Assembly (NCBI RefSeq): GCF_900129195.1
Contig: NZ_FQUY01000001.1
Location: 248,001-312,000 of the forward strand
Reading direction: 5' to 3'
Source: Desulforamulus putei DSM 12395
Lineage (GTDB): Bacteria; Bacillota; Desulfotomaculia; Desulfotomaculales; Desulfotomaculaceae
DNA: 64,000 nt
Shown here in pieces: positions 37,474-45,609 of this stretch; the stretch's first letter is position 1; each line of letters begins with the position of its first letter. The notes below the pieces were generated by a model. That model saw only the letters and a program-made list of their open reading frames with translations, was not told the DNA's origin and did no database searches. The position numbers were made by a program, and so were the translations under genes.

Positions 37474-38352
37474 GTGTTTGAAGGGGTTTTAATACGGGCC
37501 TACGGTGGATTTTACTACGTAAAAAAAGGTGATGAAATCTGGCAATGCACCTTACGTGGCAAGTTCCGTCTGGGCAAAGGCTCTGCGGCCCTGGTGGGAG
37601 ATCGTGTCAGGGTTACGCCTGTGCGGGGCACTACCGGACGCATTGATGAGGTGCTGCCCCGCAAAACCGAACTGTTCCGCCCACCGGTGGCCAATATTGA
37701 CCAGGCGGTCATTGTCTTTGCCGTGCAAGACCCGGAGCCAAACCTGGCTCTCCTGGACCGGTTTTTGGTGTTAGCCGAAAATGCCAACGTTTCCCCGGTG
37801 GTATGTTTGAATAAAGCGGACCTGCTGAGCGGTCGCAGGGAACACGAGTGGCTCAGGTTGTATCGAAAAATTGGCTACCCCACGGTCATTACCAGTACAA
37901 AAAGCAGTGAAGGCATCGATGAACTGCGGCAACTGCTGGTTGGAAAGACCTCCGTATTTGCGGGCCCTTCCGGTGTGGGGAAATCCAGTCTTTTAAATGC
38001 GGTGCAGCCGGGTTTGGAACTGAAAACAGGGGAGATCAGCAGCAAGTTAAAAAGGGGGAAACATACCACCCGTCATGTTGAACTGCTGCCCCTGGCCGCC
38101 GGAGGGTTGGTGGTGGACAGTCCCGGCTTTTCCAGTCTGGATTTACCTGAAATGGAAAAAGAGGACCTGGGTTATTATTTTCCGGAGTTTGCCAGTTTTA
38201 CCCCTGAATGCAAATTTAAGGGCTGCCTGCATCGTCACGAACCCCAATGTGCCGTTAAAAGGGCTGTGGAACAGGGGTTGATTCATCAGGACAGGTACAA
38301 ACATTACCTGAATTTTTTAGAGGAAGTTATGCAGCAAGAGAGGAGATACTAA
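37474..38352 (+). CDS. rsgA: Ribosome small subunit-dependent GTPase A
   Basis: Circularly permuted GTPase for 30S maturation. The 292-residue protein has an N-terminal OB fold, then G motifs in permuted order: NKADLL, GPSGVGKSSLLNA, DSPGFSSLD. A C-terminal zinc knuckle follows (CKFKGCLHRHEPQCAV). GTG start with AGGAGAGGG 7 bases upstream. As in Bacillus it lies between prkC and rpe. Confidence 0.96.
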   Translation: MFEGVLIRAYGGFYYVKKGDEIWQCTLRGKFRLGKGSAALVGDRVRVTPVRGTTGRIDEVLPRKTELFRPPVANIDQAVIVFAVQDPEPNLALLDRFLVLAENANVSPVVCLNKADLLSGRREHEWLRLYRKIGYPTVITSTKSSEGIDELRQLLVGKTSVFAGPSGVGKSSLLNAVQPGLELKTGEISSKLKRGKHTTRHVELLPLAAGGLVVDSPGFSSLDLPEMEKEDLGYYFPEFASFTPECKFKGCLHRHEPQCAVKRAVEQGLIHQDRYKHYLNFLEEVMQQERRY

Positions 38353-38355
38353 AAC

Positions 38356-39039
38356 ATGGTTAAAATCGCTCCCTCCATTTTATCAGCAGACTTTGCCCAT
38401 CTTGCCCAATCCGTTCAAGCGGTTGAAAGGGCCGGGGCCGAGTACCTGCATATTGATGTGATGGACGGTCACTTTGTTCCCAACATTACCATAGGACCCC
38501 CGATTGTTCAGGCGTTAAGACCGCACAGCAAAATGCTCTTTGACGTACATTTAATGATTGAATCACCGGACCGGTATATTCCTGATTTTATAAAAGCCGG
38601 GGCAGATCTGGTATGCATCCATGCCGAGGCCTGCACCCACCTGCACCGCTGTGTCTGCCAGGTCAAGGAACTGGGGGCTAGGGTGGGGGTTTCTTTAAAT
38701 CCCCACACTCCTTTGAGCCTTATCCAATATGTTCTGCCCATGCTGGATCTGGTCCTGCTGATGACGGTAAACCCCGGTTTCGGCGGGCAAAAATTCATAC
38801 CCGAGGTGCTGCCCAAGATTGAAGCCCTGTCCCGCTTGATTAAGAGAAAGGGACTGGCCGCTGAAATCGAAGTAGACGGGGGCATCAATACCGAGACAGC
38901 TCCCCTGGTGGCCCGGGCCGGCGCCAACGTGCTGGTGGCGGGCTCCGCCGTTTTCGGAGCTGACGATCCTGCCCGGGCGGTGCAGGCAATTCGGCAAGCA
39001 GCCGAAAAGAAGATGGCCATTGGCCGTTGGCCGAGGTGA
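38356..39039 (+). CDS. rpe: Ribulose-phosphate 3-epimerase
   Basis: Interconverts ribulose 5-phosphate and xylulose 5-phosphate. The TIM-barrel protein has 227 residues with MVKIAPSILSADF, HIDVMDGHFVPNITIG, the metal ligands in these and DVHLM, and VNPGFGGQKF. The last eight residues (MAIGRWPR) are encoded by a heptad array and look like an addition to the normal C-terminus. It ends the long housekeeping run; only 3 bases separate it from rsgA. Confidence 0.96.
   Translation: MVKIAPSILSADFAHLAQSVQAVERAGAEYLHIDVMDGHFVPNITIGPPIVQALRPHSKMLFDVHLMIESPDRYIPDFIKAGADLVCIHAEACTHLHRCVCQVKELGARVGVSLNPHTPLSLIQYVLPMLDLVLLMTVNPGFGGQKFIPEVLPKIEALSRLIKRKGLAAEIEVDGGINTETAPLVARAGANVLVAGSAVFGADDPARAVQAIRQAAEKKMAIGRWPR
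39015..39035. repeat. Heptanucleotide array inside the 3' end of rpe
   Basis: Units GGCCATT, GGCCGTT, GGCCGAG, in frame with and overlapping the last codons of rpe. It is the only member of the family in this window that lies in coding sequence. Confidence 0.75.
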
Positions 39040-39104
39040 TAGCAGAAAATAGATTATTTTAATTAAATCCGAGGATCATACTAAATCAAAGGAGGTGGGT
39101 CAGA

Positions 39105-39218
39105 ATGGCGGTTTGGAAATGTCAAAAGTGCGGGGCCACCAAAGAAGGCCGCTGCCGTCCTCAGAAATGTGTTTGCGGTGGTACGAAGGAAGATTTTGTG
39201 AAGGACGAAGCAAAGTAG
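39105..39218 (+). CDS. RCKP-type rubredoxin-like small protein, 37 residues
   Basis: A short frame (MAVWKCQKCGATKEGRCRPQ...CVCGG) with a strong AAAGGAGGTGGG ribosome site 5 bases before the ATG. Cysteines fall at 6, 9, 17, 22 and 24, with CxxC, an RCRP motif and CxCGG. That pattern matches RCKP-type rubredoxin-like proteins, which probably bind one iron or zinc ion. Its function is not known; such domains also occur at the C-terminus of larger redox proteins. The stop codon lies within the first unit of the large palindrome that follows. Confidence 0.75.
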   Translation: MAVWKCQKCGATKEGRCRPQKCVCGGTKEDFVKDEAK

Positions 39219-39401
39219 CTGTTAGCCTGTGAGGTATTTCTTAAGGTTCCTGTTGTTAGACTTATGGGTATGTTTGCGGGTCCTGTTGTTAATAGTGGTT
39301 TTTTCTAAAATAACTTCAATAATAACAGGACCCGAGAGGAATGCCCTTTAGTCTCGCAGCAGGACCCAAAAGGAATACCCCATAGTCCAACAACAGGACC
39401 C
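39211..39401. repeat. 191-base palindrome with three ~34-base repeats per arm
   Basis: On the + strand repeat units begin at 39211, 39245 and 39278; on the - strand units begin at 39401, 39367 and 39333. Each pair is centred on about 39306. The best conserved part of the unit is GGGTCCTGTTGTT followed by GACTATGGGGTATTCC. Units are diverged (about 60-75 percent alike by eye). A transcript could fold into one hairpin about 85 base pairs long with a central loop near 39300-39315. No reading frame is seen. It fills most of the 39219-39422 gap. Confidence 0.8.
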
Positions 39402-39422
39402 TTTAGCTTGACCCCAACGTCA

Positions 39423-39464
39423 AAAGCCAACGGCCAACAGCCAACAGTCAACGGCTAATGGCCA
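39423..39464. repeat. Heptanucleotide array of six units
   Basis: Units AAAGCCA, ACGGCCA, ACAGCCA, ACAGTCA, ACGGCTA, ATGGCCA, in the opposite sense to the three units inside rpe at 39015-39035. Together they flank the RCKP gene and the palindrome. Confidence 0.85.
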
Positions 39465-39496
39465 AAAAAAGCCGCCAGCGATAATCACTGACGGCT
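39464..39496 (-). terminator. Intrinsic terminator for the small unknown gene
   Basis: Read on the - strand, AGCCGTCAG pairs with CTGGCGGCT (one mismatch) across a 9-base loop and is followed by TTTTTT. It begins 13 bases after the stop of the 87-residue gene, which supports that gene being real. Confidence 0.85.
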
Positions 39497-39509
39497 CTTC
39501 TTATGCAGT

Positions 39510-39773
39510 TTAATTCATCTCCTCAGCGCTCTCATTCAGCATGTCCGCCACCAGACGCAGCGTTGCCACTGTGTTTGTGAGCAATATCTCATATAGCATA
39601 ACAGGCAAAACATCTTGTATGGTGGCCCCCACTTCACCGGACTGAACCTTTTTGGCCACGATATCTCCGGCCCGGTTCAGGCTGTTGTTGACCAGGGTGA
39701 TGATTTTATCCTGGTGTTCCTGTACAAATTTGTCAACATTCACAGTCAATTTAAATACACGCCCTTCAAGCAT
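39510..39773 (-). CDS. Hypothetical protein, 87 residues
   Basis: Not recognised. The proposed protein starts MLEGRVFKLTVNVDKFVQEH and ends LNESAEEMN; it looks mainly helical, acidic at the C-terminus, with no cysteine, signal peptide or membrane helix. The frame is open further upstream, but that extension would be antisense to adk and its promoter. An AAGGAG lies 15 bases before the ATG, rather far, so the exact start is uncertain. A good terminator follows and the adk promoter region is divergent, both supporting a genuine gene. Confidence 0.65.
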   Translation of the reverse strand: MLEGRVFKLTVNVDKFVQEHQDKIITLVNNSLNRAGDIVAKKVQSGEVGATIQDVLPVMLYEILLTNTVATLRLVADMLNESAEEMN

Positions 39774-39849
39774 TTTGATTTTATTATACTCCTTGCAGCA
39801 GGCGTTTCCAATCAAAACATTTTTTGTTTTTATTGCTAATCCATATTGA

Positions 39850-40557
<708 letters not shown>

Positions 40558-40584
40558 TTAACTAAAGAACTCTCGCTAAACAAC

Positions 40585-40626
40585 AAAGAACCCTGTTGAC
40601 CGGGTCTCCCGGCAACAGGGTTCTTT
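40585..40626 (+). terminator. Strong hairpin terminator after adk
   Basis: AAAGAACCCTGTTG pairs perfectly with CAACAGGGTTCTTT, with an inner CCGGG/CCCGG stem. The T-tail is short (TTCTTT). The remaining bases up to 40859 are the livK leader. Confidence 0.8.
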
Positions 40627-40672
40627 CATTACCAAGCAGCGACAACCTGGTGTCAGCGTGCTGTACACAATA

Positions 40673-40702
40673 TTGTTGTTTAAAAATCTTATTTTTTAAA
40701 AT
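40673..40702 (+). promoter_or_regulatory. Candidate promoter in the first livK leader
   Basis: TTGTTG (40673-40678) and TAAAAT (40697-40702) with an 18-base spacer; the palindrome ACAATATTGT (40667-40676) overlaps the -35 and could be an operator. I found no convincing sigma-54 element in this 302-base gap between adk and livK. Weak prediction. Confidence 0.3.
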
Positions 40703-40859
40703 ACTTCTGAAGGAATTCATCTATGACTGTGGAATATTCTTTTCGTAGAAATTTTTAATCAACTTTGTCTTTTTTTATGGCGGGAGGTGGTTAAAGGACT
40801 GACAGGTGTAATGGTACAGGACAAATGTGTATCAACCAAAGAACCGGAGGAGGATTAAA

Positions 40860-42047
40860 ATGAAAAAGTTTCGTTTCGTTGCCTTATTGGCAGCAATGGC
40901 CATGCTGGCGGCTCTGGTAGCCGGTTGCGGCGGCGGTGGCGCCAAGGAAGAGAAAAAAGCTGCCGATGCCAATGAAATCGTAATCGGCGGCAACTTTGAA
41001 TTAAGCGGTAACGTAGCTACCTTTGGTACTGCCGCAGCAAACGGCGCCCAATTATATTTTGATGAAGTAAATGCTGCCGGCGGTGTACTCAATAAGAAAA
41101 TTAAGTTTGTTAACCTGGACAACAAATCCGACGCCACCGAGGCTGCCAACGTAGCAACCCGTTTGATCACTCAGGACAAAGTCGTAGCCATTCTCGGGGC
41201 AACCACCTCCGGTGACACCCTTGGTTTCATTCAAGTGGCCACCGACAATAAAATCCCCGTATTGACCAGTTCCGCCACCAACCCGGATGTCACCGTGGAC
41301 CCCAATACCAAACAAGTTCGTGAATATGTGTTCCGTGCTTGTTTTATCGACCCCTTCCAGGGTACCGTAATGGCCAACTTTGCCTTGAAAGACCTCAAAG
41401 CCAAGACCGCAGTTATTTATGTTGATAACAACTCCCCTTATTCCAAGGGCCTGGCTCAATTCTTCAAAGAGTCCTTCACCAAACAGGGCGGCAAAATCGT
41501 TGGTGAAGAAGCCTTTGTACCGGAAGATCAGGACTTCAAAGCCACCCTTACCAAGATTAAAGGCTTGAATCCTGACGTTGTATACTGCCCCGGCTACTAT
41601 GAGCAAGTTGGTAAAATCGTCAAGCAGGCCCGCGAAGTGGGTATCACCGTTCCCTTCCTGGGCGGCGACGGTTGGGATTCCCCCAAACTGGCGGAAATTG
41701 CCGGAGCGCAAGCTCTGAACAATACCTTTTTCAGCAACCACTACTCCTCTGAGCAGGATGATCCTAACGTAAAGGCTTTCGTAGAAAAGTACAAGGCTAA
41801 ATACGGTCAGGTTCCCGACTCCATGGCTGCTCTTGGCTACGATGCTGCCGTACTGATCGTTGACGCCATCAAGCGTTCCGGCGACGGTTCTCCTGAAAAA
41901 ATTAAAGAAGCGCTGAAGGCTACCAAGGATGTTCAGGCCGTAACCGGAAAACTGTCCTTTGACGAGAACCACAACCCTGTTAAGGGTGCCGCTATCCTTG
42001 AAATGAAAGACGGCAAACAGGTTTACAAAACATATGTAAATCCTTAA
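40860..42047 (+). CDS. ABC transporter substrate-binding lipoprotein, branched-chain amino acid (LivK) type, cluster 1
   Basis: Extracellular ligand-binding protein of the Peripla_BP_6 family, 395 residues. A lipoprotein signal (MKKFRFVALLAAMAMLAALVAGC) ends at the lipobox LVAGC, so it is anchored by Cys23-24. The mature part shows EIVIGGNFELSGNVATFG and NAAGGVLNKKI, typical of the family. ATG 40860 follows GGAGGAGGA. It heads a livKHMGF operon. Branched-chain amino acids are the family default, but members also bind amides, urea or other amino acids. Confidence 0.93.
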   Translation: MKKFRFVALLAAMAMLAALVAGCGGGGAKEEKKAADANEIVIGGNFELSGNVATFGTAAANGAQLYFDEVNAAGGVLNKKIKFVNLDNKSDATEAANVATRLITQDKVVAILGATTSGDTLGFIQVATDNKIPVLTSSATNPDVTVDPNTKQVREYVFRACFIDPFQGTVMANFALKDLKAKTAVIYVDNNSPYSKGLAQFFKESFTKQGGKIVGEEAFVPEDQDFKATLTKIKGLNPDVVYCPGYYEQVGKIVKQAREVGITVPFLGGDGWDSPKLAEIAGAQALNNTFFSNHYSSEQDDPNVKAFVEKYKAKYGQVPDSMAALGYDAAVLIVDAIKRSGDGSPEKIKEALKATKDVQAVTGKLSFDENHNPVKGAAILEMKDGKQVYKTYVNP

Positions 42048-42071
42048 TCTCCAGGTTGCACTACAACAAAT

Positions 42072-42096
42072 GGTGAGGGGGGATACCCCCCTCGCC
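42072..42096 (+). other. Hairpin between livK and livH, cluster 1
   Basis: GGTGAGGGGGG and CCCCCCTCGCC form an 11-base-pair stem around ATA. No T-tract follows. Such hairpins often stabilise the abundant binding-protein message relative to the permease genes downstream; cluster 2 has one at the same place. Confidence 0.65.
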
Positions 42097-42128
42097 TATC
42101 TTCAAAACAACGGATAGGGGTGGCATCT

Positions 42129-43010
42129 TTGGAAGTCTTTTTACAACAACTGATTAACGGTATATCCCTGGGCAGCATCTATGCGCTGATCGCCCTTGGT
42201 TATACCATGGTTTACGGCATCGTTCAATTAATTAACTTTGCCCATGGTGACGTCTATATGGTGGGCGCTTACCTGGGTTTCTTTGCCACGGCCATCCTTG
42301 GTTGGCCGTTTTTACCTGCACTGCTGTTGTCTATGGTTGTCTGTGCCATCCTCGGTATGGTGATTGAAAAACTGGCCTACACACCCTTGCGCAACGCCCC
42401 CAGGATTGCGGCGCTGATCACCGCCATTGGTGTTTCGCTGTTCCTGGAATACGGCATGATGCTGCTTGTTACGCCGCAGGTGCGGACATTTCCCCAGGTC
42501 CTGCCTGAGGTACAATATAAACTTCTTGGCAATCTGGTCATTACCAACCGCCAGATTATTATCCTGGTTGTAACCATTGCCTTGATGTTGCTGCTGCAAT
42601 ACATCGTTCACAAAACCAAAATCGGCAAGGCCATGCGTGCTGTTTCCCACGACAAACAGGCCGCTCAATTAATGGGTATCAACGTCAACAAAACCATTTC
42701 GGCCACCTTTGCCATCGGTTCCGCCTTGGCGGCGGCGGCCGGCGTGCTGGTTGGTATCTATTACAATGCCATTAACCCCTTGATGGGTATTATGCCTGGT
42801 TTAAAAGCCTTTGTAGCTGCCGTTCTGGGCGGCATTGGCATCATCCCCGGAGCGATGACCGGTGGTTTTTTACTGGGGATCGTGGAGGCCATGGTGAGCG
42901 GTTATGGAAAATCCCTGTACCGTGATCCGGTTGCCTTTGTTATCCTGATCATCATTTTGATCGTCAAGCCGGCCGGATTGTTTGGTAAGAACGTCCGGGA
43001 GAAAGTGTAG
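42129..43010 (+). CDS. livH: Branched-chain amino acid ABC transporter permease LivH, cluster 1
   Basis: Membrane permease of 293 residues with about eight hydrophobic helices. The N-terminus LQQLINGISLGSIYALIALGYTMVYGI..INFAHGD is the LivH signature. TTG 42129 is preferred because GGGGTGG lies 6 bases upstream; GTG 42120 is the alternative. It pairs with LivM to form the channel. The gene ends 9 bases before livM. Confidence 0.94.
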   Translation: MEVFLQQLINGISLGSIYALIALGYTMVYGIVQLINFAHGDVYMVGAYLGFFATAILGWPFLPALLLSMVVCAILGMVIEKLAYTPLRNAPRIAALITAIGVSLFLEYGMMLLVTPQVRTFPQVLPEVQYKLLGNLVITNRQIIILVVTIALMLLLQYIVHKTKIGKAMRAVSHDKQAAQLMGINVNKTISATFAIGSALAAAAGVLVGIYYNAINPLMGIMPGLKAFVAAVLGGIGIIPGAMTGGFLLGIVEAMVSGYGKSLYRDPVAFVILIIILIVKPAGLFGKNVREKV

Positions 43011-43019
43011 GTGATGTCA

Positions 43020-43994
43020 ATGTTTGAGCGCAAGATTGGCAGACAAATCGGTATTTTGCTGGTTCTGGCGGCAGTTTGGGGCGTCATTGATTTTATGATT
43101 AAAGGGGGCATCCTGAACCCCTACTACGAACTAAACCTTATCTTAATCGGGATTAACATTATCCTGGCAGTCAGCCTTAACCTGATTAACGGTTTTAACG
43201 GTCAATTCTCCATCGGGCATGCCGGTTTTATGGCGGTGGGAGCATACGGAGCCGCCATGATCACCATCAAAGCCCACCTGCCCTTTGTCATTGCCCTTCT
43301 GGTTGGTGCGCTGCTGGCGGCAATTTGCGGTATTCTGGTGGGCCTGCCCACCCTGCGCCTGCGTGGTGACTACCTGGCCATCGCCACCCTTGGCTTTGGC
43401 GAAATCATCCGAGGTCTCATAGTAAATATTGATTATATCGGTGGTGCCTATGGCCTTTCCGGCATCCCCAAATTAGCCAACTGGACCTGGATTTTCTGGT
43501 TAACCGTTCTGACCGTACTGGTTATCTGGAACTTTGTCAACTCCACCCACGGTAGGGCAACCATATCCATCAGAGAAAATGAAATTGCCGCCGAGGCCAT
43601 GGGCATTAATACAACCAAGTACAAGGTAATGGCCTTTACCATTGGTTCGCTGTTTGCCGGCTTGGCCGGTGGTTTGCATGCCCATTACTTTTATACTATT
43701 CAGCCCAATACCTTTAACTTCCTGAAGTCCTTTGACATTCTGGTCATGGTGGTTCTGGGGGGGCAGGGAAGTATCACCGGTTCCATTATCGCAGCCATTG
43801 CTCTCACCATTATCTCAGCTTCGTTGCAAAAATTTGCTGCTTTACGTCTGGTTATTTATGCTTTGTTGCTGATTATTATCATGCTGTTCAGGCCTCAGGG
43901 TCTCATGGGAACCAAGGAATTCAGCCTGAAAATGTTCCGCAAAAAATCGAAAGATAAGGAGGGAAAACAGCATGGCACTGCTATCGGTCAATGA
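43020..43994 (+). CDS. livM: Branched-chain amino acid ABC transporter permease LivM, cluster 1
   Basis: Second channel subunit, 324 residues with about nine or ten membrane helices. The conserved block GFNGQFSIGHAGFMAVGAYGA and LRLRGDYLAIATLGFGEIIR identifies LivM. ATG 43020 is preferred by spacing from AGGTG; ATG 43014 is also possible. The 3' end overlaps livG by 23 bases. Confidence 0.94.
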   Translation: MFERKIGRQIGILLVLAAVWGVIDFMIKGGILNPYYELNLILIGINIILAVSLNLINGFNGQFSIGHAGFMAVGAYGAAMITIKAHLPFVIALLVGALLAAICGILVGLPTLRLRGDYLAIATLGFGEIIRGLIVNIDYIGGAYGLSGIPKLANWTWIFWLTVLTVLVIWNFVNSTHGRATISIRENEIAAEAMGINTTKYKVMAFTIGSLFAGLAGGLHAHYFYTIQPNTFNFLKSFDILVMVVLGGQGSITGSIIAAIALTIISASLQKFAALRLVIYALLLIIIMLFRPQGLMGTKEFSLKMFRKKSKDKEGKQHGTAIGQ

Positions 43995-44739
43995 CCTGTC
44001 CATATCTTTCGGGGGTTTGAAGGCTGTATCAAATTTTAATATGCAGCTTCATAAAAATGATTTGGCAGGACTGATCGGACCCAACGGGGCCGGCAAAACA
44101 ACGGTATTCAACATGTTGACGGGCGTGTATTTGCCCACCTCCGGAGACATTCAATTGGACGGCAAAAGTCTGGTGGGGCTGAAACCCTACCAAATTAACC
44201 ACCGGGGAGTGGCCCGGACCTTTCAAAATATTCGTTTGTTCAATGACTTAACGGTGATTGACAACTTAAAAATCGCCTACCACAGCCACGCCAGGTACGG
44301 GTTGCTGGGGGCCATCTGCCGGCTGCCGGGATTTTATGCCGGGGAAAAAGAAATCCATGAGAAATCCATGGAGCTTTTGAAAATCTTTAAACTGGACCAT
44401 AAGTATGACGAACTGGCCAAAAACCTTCCCTATGGCGAGCAGAGACGGCTGGAAATTGCCAGGGCCATGGCCACCAAACCCCGCATCCTCCTGCTGGACG
44501 AACCGGCGGCAGGCATGAATCCGCAGGAAACCCATGAATTAATGGAACTTATACGTTGGATACGGAAAGAATTTGATTTGACCATTCTCTTGATTGAGCA
44601 TGATATGTCGCTGGTAATGGGGGTTTGTGAGATTATTTATGTTCTTGATTACGGTCAAATCATTGCTATAGGAACACCGGATGAGATTCGAAACAACCGC
44701 AGGGTGATCGAAGCCTATCTGGGAGAGGAGGCCTCCTAA
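43972..44739 (+). CDS. livG: Branched-chain amino acid ABC transporter ATPase LivG, cluster 1
   Basis: Cytoplasmic ATPase subunit of 255 residues. Walker A GPNGAGKTT, signature LPYGEQRRLEIARAM and Walker B LLLDEPAAGMNPQE are intact, and the C-terminal YLGEEA extension is typical of LivG. AAGGAGGG precedes the ATG inside livM. It abuts livF. Confidence 0.95.
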   Translation: MALLSVNDLSISFGGLKAVSNFNMQLHKNDLAGLIGPNGAGKTTVFNMLTGVYLPTSGDIQLDGKSLVGLKPYQINHRGVARTFQNIRLFNDLTVIDNLKIAYHSHARYGLLGAICRLPGFYAGEKEIHEKSMELLKIFKLDHKYDELAKNLPYGEQRRLEIARAMATKPRILLLDEPAAGMNPQETHELMELIRWIRKEFDLTILLIEHDMSLVMGVCEIIYVLDYGQIIAIGTPDEIRNNRRVIEAYLGEEAS

Positions 44740-45444
44740 ATGCTGAAAGTGGAAGATGTTCATGTATATTACGGTGCAATCCATGCCATCAAAGGCATTT
44801 CTCTGGAGGTTCCCCAGGGACAAATCGTTACACTGATCGGCGCCAACGGCGCCGGCAAAACCTCCACTCTGAATACAATCTGCGGTTTAATCAAGCCCAA
44901 GAGCGGTCGCATCACCTTTGAAGGCAAGGATATCACCGGCATGGCTACCCCGGAGATTGTTAAAATGGGGTTAACCCAAGTGCCGGAAGGACGGAGAATT
45001 TTTGCCAATATGCCGGTGTACGAGAACCTGGAATTGGGCGCCTTCCTGAATAAAAACAAAAAAGAAGTGGCGGAAGCTATGGAAAATGTCTATACCAGGT
45101 TCCCCAGGTTACGGGAGAGAAAAAACCAGCTGGCGGGCAGCCTGTCCGGCGGTGAGCAGCAAATGCTGGCCATGGGGCGGGCCCTCATGTCAAAACCCCG
45201 CCTGCTGCTGCTGGACGAACCATCCATGGGCTTGTCTCCTATTTTGGTGAAGGAGATCTTTTCCATTATCAAAGAATTAAACGAGCAGGGAACTACCATC
45301 CTGCTGGTGGAGCAAAACGCAAAAATGGCGCTGTCCATTGCCCACAGGGGTTATGTGGTTGAGACAGGGCGTATCGTACTGGCCGGGGATGCCAAAGAGC
45401 TTCTGGAGTCGCCTGAAGTCAAAAGGGCCTATTTGGGAGGCTAA
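44740..45444 (+). CDS. livF: Branched-chain amino acid ABC transporter ATPase LivF, cluster 1
   Basis: Second ATPase subunit, 234 residues. Walker A GANGAGKTS, signature LSGGEQQMLAMGRALM and Walker B LLLDEPSMGLSP are present, and it ends in AYLGG as LivF proteins do. It starts right after the livG stop and closes transporter cluster 1. A 165-base gap to the sigma-54 activator follows. Confidence 0.95.
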   Translation: MLKVEDVHVYYGAIHAIKGISLEVPQGQIVTLIGANGAGKTSTLNTICGLIKPKSGRITFEGKDITGMATPEIVKMGLTQVPEGRRIFANMPVYENLELGAFLNKNKKEVAEAMENVYTRFPRLRERKNQLAGSLSGGEQQMLAMGRALMSKPRLLLLDEPSMGLSPILVKEIFSIIKELNEQGTTILLVEQNAKMALSIAHRGYVVETGRIVLAGDAKELLESPEVKRAYLGG

Positions 45445-45489
45445 AGAAAAAACAGACGGCATCTGCCGGTTGAAGGACATGACATGTCA

Positions 45490-45511
45490 ATTAGTTGTAC
45501 ATTAGTTGACA
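45490..45511 (+). promoter_or_regulatory. Direct repeat and possible -35 element before the first sigma-54 activator
   Basis: ATTAGTTG occurs at 45490-45497 and 45501-45508, 11 bases apart, one helical turn. The second copy overlaps TTGACA (45506-45511). A matching -10 is not clear. It may be an operator for the regulator gene. Nearby TGACATGTCA is also palindromic. Confidence 0.3.
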
Positions 45512-45609
45512 CTTGTTCATAAAAAGATTCAAAAGTATGCAGGAATTTTTACTGCAGGTGTGGAATTTAATGAACTAAGGTAAAAAATATAACCTGGATG
45601 TGATGGGCT

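Noticed and set aside
39211-39401. CRISPR-like array, because units of about 34 bases repeat
   Set aside because: Units touch each other without spacers, are diverged, and half run in the opposite sense. No cas gene is nearby.
40640-40665. Sigma-54 promoter before the first livK (CTGGTGTCAGCGTGCTG)
   Set aside because: The distance between GG and GC is 9 bases rather than 10, and the -24 element is poor.
41052-41972. A 306-codon open frame on the - strand opposite the first livK
   Set aside because: Same type of antisense shadow; no start signals and no recognisable motif.
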